NCBI GenBank assembly: GCA_913030785.1
Contig: CAJWER010000073.1
Span: 1-12,059, forward strand
Direction: 5' to 3'
From: an uncultured Chloroflexota bacterium
GTDB lineage: Bacteria; Chloroflexota; Dehalococcoidia; Lucifugimonadales; CAJWER01
DNA: 12,059 bases
Part shown: positions 1 to 5,161 of the stretch, one piece after another
Layout of the letters: each line of letters opens with the position of its first letter
Position numbering within the stretch: the stretch's first letter is position 1
The notes under the pieces: generated by a model
The model's database searches: none
What the model was told of the DNA's origin: nothing
What the model saw: the letters and a program-made list of their open reading frames with translations, nothing else
Made by a program: the position numbers and the translations under genes

Positions 1-724
1 CGTTGAATGCGAGAGTCGTCGCCCCGAGGTTCAGGGGATGGTCGCCCACGATGTCGTTGTAGTCCTGGAAATGCACCAGCATTTCGCCGTAGTCGCGCTC
101 GCCGTGGCCTGGGTCGAAGCGCCCGGCGATCTCGATCGGGTCGCCTGCCCAGTCAACATCCGTCGCCTTCCTGAGCAACGGTCCACGACTGCCGTTAAAC
201 ATGCTGCGGATGATCCGGTGCTCGGAGTCGTAGTTGTCGGCCTGGGGGTCGTCGCCTGTGTAGAACCCCGTAAAGCGTCTTATCCTGTTTTCCAATGCCC
301 TGTCATGAGGGTCCGATAGCCCCTGGAGTGTGAACGCGTTGAGTCCCTCTCCGATGTGCATCCAGTCAAACATGACTGGGAATTCCTTGTAGTACATGCC
401 CTCACGGCCCATGGGCACGTCGACGGTCTTGGCTTCGGTGTACTGCCGTAGATGGCCTTCCCAGCCCTTCTTGTACAGATCGAGGACGATATCGGGAGCA
501 CCAAGGGCATGCAGCATGGTCCAATTCAGCAGATTTTCCGCGCCGTCGTCCGGGCCGTCGTCGCCTCCCCAACGAGGAACACAGCGTAGGTATCCCCGCT
601 CGTCGAAGTAGTGTTCGTAGAATTCGCGGCACGCCAGCGTCTCAGCGCGAATCAGCTCGCGTTGTAGTAGCGCCCAGTGGGGCGGCGTCATGGGGTCTTC
701 GATGTGCAGTGCCCGGGGTGCCAT
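1..724 (-). CDS. Conserved protein of unknown function, N-terminal 241 residues (cut by window edge)
   Basis: The frame is open from an ATG at 724-722 to the left edge, giving 241 codons without a stop, so the C-terminus lies outside the window. A strong Shine-Dalgarno (AAGGAGAG) sits just upstream of the ATG and fixes the start. The protein is soluble-looking, with no signal peptide or membrane segment, and is rich in Trp, Tyr, Asp, Glu and His. Notable patches are RWGGDDGPDD (51-60), LYKKGWEGHLRQYTEAKT (83-100), FDWMHIGEG (119-127), FNGSRGPLLRKATD (176-189) and the DYNDIVGDHP stretch (221-230). The alternating aromatic and acidic helical segments resemble alpha/alpha-barrel carbohydrate-active enzymes, but that is only an impression; I cannot name a family. 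It starts 18 bases after the SDR stop on the same strand, so the two are very probably co-transcribed and it may share the SDR's catabolic role. Confidence 0.8.
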   Translation of the reverse strand, partial: MAPRALHIEDPMTPPHWALLQRELIRAETLACREFYEHYFDERGYLRCVPRWGGDDGPDDGAENLLNWTMLHALGAPDIVLDLYKKGWEGHLRQYTEAKTVDVPMGREGMYYKEFPVMFDWMHIGEGLNAFTLQGLSDPHDRALENRIRRFTGFYTGDDPQADNYDSEHRIIRSMFNGSRGPLLRKATDVDWAGDPIEIAGRFDPGHGERDYGEMLVHFQDYNDIVGDHPLNLGATTLAFN

Positions 725-740
725 AGGTCTCTCCTTGCTC
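725..740 (-). promoter_or_regulatory. Shine-Dalgarno for the left-edge unknown gene
   Basis: On the minus strand the spacer between the SDR stop and this ATG reads AAGGAGAG followed by a few bases and ATG. It is a near-perfect ribosome binding site and the main reason for choosing the start at 724. Confidence 0.7.
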
Positions 741-742
741 GC

Positions 743-1564
743 TTATTTTAAATACTGCAGCATCGCTGGAGGCATCGTGGCCAGGAGGCCCGCGTCCACC
801 GGTAGCATCACGCCCGTGATCCAGCGCGCCTCATCACTGGCCAGGAACGCAGCTGCCCAGGCGATGTCCCACGCGTTGCCCTCCACACCCAACGGTGCGG
901 AATTGCGACGCCGGTCGCGGATCTCTTCGCGGTCCTCATCGGACAGGAAGCCTGAAATCAGTGGCGTGTAGAGGTAGCCGGGCACGATGCCGTTGACACG
1001 TACGTTTTCGCGACCGTGCTGGACAGCCATCGACGTGGTCAGTGTCACTATGGCGCCCTTGGACACGGAGTAAGCGATGAGTTGATTGGCGCCGCCCCGG
1101 AACGCCTCTACCGAGGAGACATTGATTATGGAACCACCCCCGGCGCCTGCCATGCGAGGCACTGCAAATTTGCTTGTGAGCATCATGCTCTTGACGTTGA
1201 CCTGCATGATCCGGTCCCACTCCTCCTCGTCGGCATCCACGACTGAGCCCAGTGAGATGATCGCAACGTTGTTGAACAGGATATCGAGGCCGCCGTAGCG
1301 CTCGACCGCGGCCTCAACCAGTGCCTCACAGTCTCCGATCTTGGAGACGTCGGCCTCAAAAATGGAGGCGACTCCCCTCGCTCCCTCAATCACCTCCAGA
1401 GTCTCCTGAGCCGCCGCCGGATCCCGATCGACCAGCAACACCTTGGCGCCTTCACGTGCGAACACAATCGAGGTCGCCTTGCCTGTGCCCACACCTGCCC
1501 CGGACGAGCCGGCGCCGCTGACGATTGCTACTTTTCCTTCGAGTCTCCGTCTGTGCTGTGTGAT
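743..1564 (-). CDS. SDR-family NAD(P)-dependent oxidoreductase, start codon irregular
   Basis: Classical short-chain dehydrogenase/reductase, expected to oxidise or reduce a hydroxyl/carbonyl substrate with NAD(H) in the cytoplasm. Counting from the GTG at 1492-1490, it shows an acidic residue at the end of beta-2 (LLVDRD, Asp22, which favours NAD), the NNVAI motif (74-78), Asn99, catalytic Ser127 (INVSS), YSVSK with Tyr141 and Lys145, and the PGYLYTP segment (171-177). The glycine-rich dinucleotide loop is encoded upstream of that GTG: codons 1543-1493 read LEGKVAIVSGAGSSGAG. The real protein must therefore begin at or before about 1543. Between that point and the in-frame TGA at 1570-1568 there is no ATG, GTG, TTG or CTG. 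I list the open stretch from an ATC codon at 1564, which follows an SD-like GAGGTGA. A gene finder would report 743-1492, which removes the cofactor loop. Substrate unknown. A lost start (mutation or base error) is as likely as a rare start. Confidence 0.8.
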   Translation of the reverse strand: MTQHRRRLEGKVAIVSGAGSSGAGVGTGKATSIVFAREGAKVLLVDRDPAAAQETLEVIEGARGVASIFEADVSKIGDCEALVEAAVERYGGLDILFNNVAIISLGSVVDADEEEWDRIMQVNVKSMMLTSKFAVPRMAGAGGGSIINVSSVEAFRGGANQLIAYSVSKGAIVTLTTSMAVQHGRENVRVNGIVPGYLYTPLISGFLSDEDREEIRDRRRNSAPLGVEGNAWDIAWAAAFLASDEARWITGVMLPVDAGLLATMPPAMLQYLK

Positions 1565-1672
1565 ATATCACCTCGTGTCGGCCAGCAGGTGTATTGAATG
1601 CTCCGCGCGCCACTCTATCGTATCGCCGTTCATGATGCTAGACTGCCGCCATTACACAGGAGATACGCCTAA
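1565..1672. promoter_or_regulatory. Divergent intergenic region between SDR and first aldolase
   Basis: About 108 bases separate the SDR frame and the aldolase ATG, which point away from each other, so promoters for both directions are expected here. On the plus strand, TTGAAT (1594-1599), a 17-base spacer and ATCGTA (1617-1622) is a weak promoter-like arrangement. The aldolase ribosome binding site AGGAGA lies at about 1658-1663. No convincing operator or terminator is visible. Confidence 0.35.
1568..1633 (-). other. 21-codon open frame directly upstream of and in phase with the SDR
   Basis: On the minus strand an ATG at 1633-1631 opens 21 sense codons (beginning MNGDTIEWRAEHSIHL) and ends with TGA at 1570-1568. 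Beyond that TGA the same frame continues straight into the SDR. It could be a leader peptide, a chance frame, or the remnant of an N-terminus separated by a nonsense change. The peptide does not look like any SDR N-terminus I know, and no strong Shine-Dalgarno precedes its ATG, so chance or a leader is more likely than readthrough. Confidence 0.25.
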
Positions 1673-2587
1673 ATGACCAAACGCTACCCGTCGTCGATTC
1701 TCGTTAGCTGCGAAGTGCCCTGGGACGAGAATCACGAGTTGATCGAAGACACCTTCCGCGCCGAAATTCGGGACGCCATGGAGACCTACAACAACCTGTA
1801 TATCTTCGGGACGGCGGGCGAAGGCTACGCCATTACTCTATCCAGATTCAAGGAGATCGTCGGGATATTCCTCGAGGAGACCAACAGACCAGACGTGCAT
1901 CCCATGGTTGGCATCATCTCCATGTCCACTGGGCTAGTAGTCGAGAAGATCGCCGCGGCGTACGACATCGGATTTCGAGTATTTCAGATAGCTATGCCGC
2001 CATGGGGGACGCTCTCCGACAACGAGTATATGACCTACTTCAAGGATGTGTGCGGAAGCTTCCCGGACGCCAAATTTGTCCACTACAACCTGCCCAGATC
2101 AGGACGCGTGCTCGTCACAGAGGACTACAAACGGATCGAGGCTGCGGTGCCGAACCTGGTTGGCACGAAGTTCACTTCGGCGGACGCGGATGAGTGCCAC
2201 AAGCTGGTGACGCAGACCGAACTGCAGCACTTCTTTGGCGAGGCCAACTATCCGTTTGGGAGCCTCCACGGCGAATGCTCCATCTTGGCGTCCTGGGGGG
2301 CCCTGTTCCCGAGCAAGACCAGAGAGCTATTCGATCTTGGGAAGGCCGGTGAGTTCGAAAAGGCCTACCGCGTTGCCCTGGAAATCGGTGAGGCAGGAGC
2401 GACGTTTCTGGCGCCGGCACTTGGCGGTGTGGAGCGAATTGACGGGGCTTTCGACAAGATGATTGTACGCGCCAGTGGGATCGACATGCCGCTGCGGATG
2501 CTCTCTCCATACGACGGAGTCGATATGGAGACATTCGAGGCGTGCGTTTCCGCGCTGAAGAGCAAGCACACTAACATGTTGAACTAG
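1673..2587 (+). CDS. DapA/NanA superfamily class I aldolase/lyase (paralogue A)
   Basis: A 304-residue TIM-barrel protein of the dihydrodipicolinate synthase/N-acetylneuraminate lyase superfamily, which uses a Schiff base to add or remove pyruvate-like 2-oxo acids. The family marks are in order: GTAGEG at 46-51 (the DapA GTTGE loop), YNLP at 138-141 with proton-relay Tyr138, and GTKF with Schiff-base Lys166; these align with Tyr133 and Lys161 of E. coli DapA. The second Thr of GTTGE is Ala, and the DapA carboxylate-binding Arg context after the Tyr is altered (PRSGR), so true lysine-pathway DHDPS activity is unlikely. A catabolic aldolase or dehydratase for a sugar acid or keto acid fits better. 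The ATG is preceded by AGGAGA with 9 bases spacing. It is the first gene of a two-gene operon with its own paralogue. Confidence 0.88.
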   Translation: MTKRYPSSILVSCEVPWDENHELIEDTFRAEIRDAMETYNNLYIFGTAGEGYAITLSRFKEIVGIFLEETNRPDVHPMVGIISMSTGLVVEKIAAAYDIGFRVFQIAMPPWGTLSDNEYMTYFKDVCGSFPDAKFVHYNLPRSGRVLVTEDYKRIEAAVPNLVGTKFTSADADECHKLVTQTELQHFFGEANYPFGSLHGECSILASWGALFPSKTRELFDLGKAGEFEKAYRVALEIGEAGATFLAPALGGVERIDGAFDKMIVRASGIDMPLRMLSPYDGVDMETFEACVSALKSKHTNMLN

Positions 2588-2593
2588 AGGAAG
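2588..2593 (+). promoter_or_regulatory. Ribosome binding site deciding the GTG start of paralogue B
   Basis: AGGAAG immediately follows the TAG of paralogue A (2585-2587) and sits 2 bases before GTG at 2596. The spacing is very short, so A and B are probably translated in a coupled way. The start is supported mainly by the protein alignment: the N-terminus MPKRYPQAILVSCE lines up residue for residue with that of paralogue A. Confidence 0.45.
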
Positions 2594-2595
2594 TC

Positions 2596-3507
2596 GTGCC
2601 CAAACGATACCCGCAGGCGATCCTCGTGAGCTGCGAGCTTCCCTGGGACGAGGACCAGCGGCTCATGGAGGACGCCTTCCGGGCCCAGGTACGCACGACC
2701 CTGGAGTCCTTCAACCACCTCTACATATTCGGCACGGCCGGAGAGGGCTATGCCGTTACCCTCTCCCAATTCAGGGAAGTGGCCGAGGTATTTTGGGATG
2801 AAACGGATAGGCCGGACGTTCATCCGATGGTCGGCGTCATCGCGATGTCTACATCGCAGGTTGTCGAAAGGATCGCGGCTGCATATGAAATAGGTTTCCG
2901 GGTCTTTCAGATCACTATGCCCTCTTGGAGCGCCCTTTCTGACAACGAGACAGTAACGTTTTTCAAGGACGTTTGCGGGGCGTTTCCTGACGCACAATTC
3001 TTGCACTACAACACGGCGCACTCAAAACGGGTTCTGCTTACGGAGGACTATAAGCGTATCGAGGCTGTCGTGCCGAACCTGGTGGCCACTAAGTTCGAAA
3101 GCGCAAGCCCGGGCGAGACCCGCAAGCTCGTGACTCAAACCTCTCTGCAGCATTTCCTTGGAGAGGGCAATTTCCCCTGGGGCTGCCTCCACGGCGAGTG
3201 CTCGCTACTCGCATTCACCGCGCCGCTCTACCCTGCCCGTGCCCTGGCGTTTTTCGAACTCGGACTGACGGGTCAGATTGCGGAGCTGTTCCAGGTCGCT
3301 GATGAGATAGACAGCGTCGTCGAGGCGCTCTACCGCCCTGTCGCCGATCTCCCGTTTGTCGACGGCGCGTATGACAAGATACTGGCGCGGGCCAGTGGAG
3401 TGGATATGCCGCTACGCATGCTCTCCCCCTACGAGGGTTGCGACATCATTACGTACGATGCATGTGTCGCTTCTCTGCGACAGGCGCATCCAGAGTGGTT
3501 GGAATAG
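2596..3507 (+). CDS. DapA/NanA superfamily class I aldolase/lyase (paralogue B)
   Basis: A 303-residue tandem paralogue of the preceding gene; by eye the two align almost without gaps and more than half the positions are identical. It keeps GTAGEG (46-51), Tyr138, and Lys166 in VATKF, so Schiff-base chemistry should be intact. The YNxP motif is lost: the segment reads YNTAHSKRV, with Ala in place of Pro at 141 and a different loop where DapA-type enzymes bind the substrate carboxylate. Residues after about 205 also diverge (LLAFTAPLYPARA against ILASWGALFPSKT). This suggests a changed substrate pocket, or possibly a partner subunit in a mixed oligomer. The start is GTG, 8 bases after the stop of paralogue A. 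Its stop lies 2 bases from that of the convergent GNAT gene. Confidence 0.87.
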   Translation: MPKRYPQAILVSCELPWDEDQRLMEDAFRAQVRTTLESFNHLYIFGTAGEGYAVTLSQFREVAEVFWDETDRPDVHPMVGVIAMSTSQVVERIAAAYEIGFRVFQITMPSWSALSDNETVTFFKDVCGAFPDAQFLHYNTAHSKRVLLTEDYKRIEAVVPNLVATKFESASPGETRKLVTQTSLQHFLGEGNFPWGCLHGECSLLAFTAPLYPARALAFFELGLTGQIAELFQVADEIDSVVEALYRPVADLPFVDGAYDKILARASGVDMPLRMLSPYEGCDIITYDACVASLRQAHPEWLE

Positions 3508-3509
3508 GT

Positions 3510-4088
3510 CTAGGGGTACACGCTTGGGATATTGGTGTCCAAAATGCCGTTGATCCCCGGGGGTGTCGAGGCGTTGTTCTCCTCGATCCGAAAACCCAGG
3601 CGTCTCATTAGCCCTATGGAACGATCGTTATTAGAACGTACGCCGTTGATGATTCGGTGGATACCAAGCGAGGTGAATCCGAATTCGACTAACTTTTCGC
3701 CCATCTCAGTTGCGTAGCCGTTCCCCCAGTAGCTCCGCCCCAACGCGTAGGTTAACTCCGCCTCGATGAAGGCGGGATCTCCACCAACTTTGTGGCCGGG
3801 GTGGCTTTCAAGGGCAAGCCAGCTCATGTCCTCATCAGACATATGTCTCTGAAACCCCATGAGCCCAACGAGTGACCCGGTCTCCTTGAGTACAAGCGCC
3901 TTCAGACCGTATTCAGAGTCAGGCGCAATCCACTCCTCTGCAAACGCTCGCTTGATCTCTTCTGGAGTCCCCTGACGTCCGGACCACGCGTCCTTCACGA
4001 CAGAATCGGCGTAGACCAGTTCGTATATCGAGTCCAAATCGTCCGCAGAGAACTCGCGAAGCTGCAGTCTCTCGGTCTCTACGATCAT
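3510..4088 (-). CDS. GNAT-family N-acetyltransferase, RimJ/RimL-like
   Basis: A 192-residue protein of the GCN5-related acetyltransferase fold (Acetyltransf_3 type), which transfers acetyl from acetyl-CoA to an amine. The N-terminus has the typical TERLQLREF strand (5-13). The acetyl-CoA pyrophosphate loop is GRSYWGNGYATE (117-128), matching the RxxxGxG/A pattern with Trp121. The late RSNNDRSIGLMRRLGF block (151-166) is characteristic of RimJ/RimL relatives that modify ribosomal or other proteins, small molecules or antibiotics. The target cannot be told from sequence. The start ATG at 4088 has AAGGAA about 8 bases upstream. It is separated by 95 bases from the DUF4340 gene on the same strand and probably has its own promoter. 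Confidence 0.88.
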   Translation of the reverse strand: MIVETERLQLREFSADDLDSIYELVYADSVVKDAWSGRQGTPEEIKRAFAEEWIAPDSEYGLKALVLKETGSLVGLMGFQRHMSDEDMSWLALESHPGHKVGGDPAFIEAELTYALGRSYWGNGYATEMGEKLVEFGFTSLGIHRIINGVRSNNDRSIGLMRRLGFRIEENNASTPPGINGILDTNIPSVYP

Positions 4089-4183
4089 GGGCTTGATTCC
4101 TTGTCGATCAAGGGGTGGCGGTCGCCCTCTATTCTAGGACAGGGTAATGTCTGCGTGCAGATCAGCCGGTTCAAGGACTGCGC
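4089..4183 (-). promoter_or_regulatory. Intergenic region with candidate promoter for the GNAT gene
   Basis: On the minus strand a TAGAAT -10-like hexamer lies at 4136-4131, leaving a leader of roughly 35-40 bases before the GNAT ATG. A -35 element at the expected distance is poor (TGCACG). The leader contains a short inverted repeat, GGCG-AC-CGCC. No Rho-independent terminator with a U-run is visible after the DUF4340 gene, so some readthrough from the ABC operon is possible. Confidence 0.3.
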
Positions 4184-5161
4184 CTACGGCGCGGGGGTAG
4201 GCTCCGGCGTGGGGGTCGGGGGTGGTACCAGTAGGTTCGTGCGGGTGTGCTCGACAAAGTCCCTGACGCCGAAAGGCGCGACGAAGGCGTAGTATTCCGA
4301 CTCAGAAGACTTCACGACGAATACAACCTTGTCCTCAAATTCTGCGCCAATACGAATCGTGCGGGTTTGCTCAGCGCCATCTGTGTCAAGAGAACGGACG
4401 GTTACCAGCGCCGAAAGTTGGTCGAAGCGATACGAGGGGTCTTCGGACTTACCCAGAGGTTCACGCATGGTCATCGATTCAACCTTGCTGATTAGCAGGT
4501 CGACAGCCTCGGTATCGAGGATTTCGCCCTCTTCCAGCTCACCGATGCCCCAATCGCCGTTGTCGTCCTTGACGAACTCAAGACGTCCGCCGGAGTTCTC
4601 CACCGTGATGGACAGTAGAGCGTCCTCGGGGGTAGCGAAGTAGACTGTGTCGATCCAGGAAGCTGGCCCAACCGGGGCGTCGGTGGTCGAGATGCTGGTT
4701 ACACGATACACATCGTCTTCGCCATCGACTCTCGCATGGATGCTGCCCAACTGAGTCACTGAGCCGAGAAACACCCTTCGGATGGTGCCGTCCGACAAAA
4801 CCAGCTCGATAGTGCGTTCGAAGGATCGCTCGGAGACGGTAAGCCTGATGTGGGTGTCGCTCGTCTTGGCCACAAGATTTTCCTTGGTGAGTCCAAGTAC
4901 TTCGTCAACCAGTTCCAGGAAGGTGTCTTCGTTGCAAGGATAGTTGTCGATATCAGGTAGGACGCAGCCATCAGAACCAAGGACAAGACGTGTGCCACGG
5001 CCACTAATGTCGGCCGTGGCCAATTCAACGACTTGCTCCCGCGTGATACCGTCGATTAGCGGTTCGTCCGTCCCGGGGGCCGATTCCGGCCACAGGACAG
5101 CAGCGAGAATGACTGACTGCAGCACTAGGAAGACCAGAAGGACGCGGTTCTGCAGGTTCAC
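4184..5161 (-). CDS. DUF4340-family membrane-anchored protein, partner of the GldFG-type transporter
   Basis: A 325-residue protein with one N-terminal membrane segment (about 7-24) and no lipobox cysteine, so it is probably anchored with the body outside the cytoplasm. Two related DUF4340-like modules can be seen: about 55-150 (RLVLGSDGCVLP to RRVFLGS) and about 190-305 (RLEFVKDDNGDWGIG to APFGVRDF). Cys67 and Cys77 could form a disulfide in the first module. The protein ends in a Pro-Thr tail. DUF4340 proteins commonly follow GldG-like genes; their biochemical role is not established. The start is GTG at 5161-5159, overlapping the stop of the permease fusion by 4 bases (GTGA), so translation is coupled and the protein very likely works with that transporter. 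Confidence 0.82.
   Translation of the reverse strand: MNLQNRVLLVFLVLQSVILAAVLWPESAPGTDEPLIDGITREQVVELATADISGRGTRLVLGSDGCVLPDIDNYPCNEDTFLELVDEVLGLTKENLVAKTSDTHIRLTVSERSFERTIELVLSDGTIRRVFLGSVTQLGSIHARVDGEDDVYRVTSISTTDAPVGPASWIDTVYFATPEDALLSITVENSGGRLEFVKDDNGDWGIGELEEGEILDTEAVDLLISKVESMTMREPLGKSEDPSYRFDQLSALVTVRSLDTDGAEQTRTIRIGAEFEDKVVFVVKSSESEYYAFVAPFGVRDFVEHTRTNLLVPPPTPTPEPTPAP
4187..4225 (-). repeat. Low-complexity Pro-Thr tail coding repeat
   Basis: The last 13 codons of the DUF4340 gene encode PPPTPTPEPTPAP, read from G-rich plus-strand DNA. Such extended Pro-Thr segments are common in exported proteins of Chloroflexota and some Gram-positive bacteria, where they act as flexible spacers. 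Having it at the extreme C-terminus is less usual. Confidence 0.7.

Noticed and set aside
38..319. 93-codon plus-strand open frame
   Set aside because: It lies antisense to the unknown left-edge gene, which has a strong ribosome binding site and a continuous 241-codon frame. This is a shadow of GC-rich coding DNA.
1568..1570. TGA read as selenocysteine linking the 21-codon frame to the SDR
   Set aside because: No SECIS-like hairpin is evident, SDRs are not known selenoproteins at this place, and the upstream peptide does not resemble an SDR N-terminus.
1673..3507. Aldolase pair as the lysine-pathway dapA
   Set aside because: The GTTGE second Thr is Ala, the carboxylate-binding loop after Tyr138 differs, and no lysine biosynthesis gene is nearby.
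4177..4195. Hairpin GCGCC-GTA-GGCGC spanning the DUF4340 stop codon as a terminator
   Set aside because: The stem is only 5 pairs, it overlaps the coding end, and no T-run follows on the minus strand.
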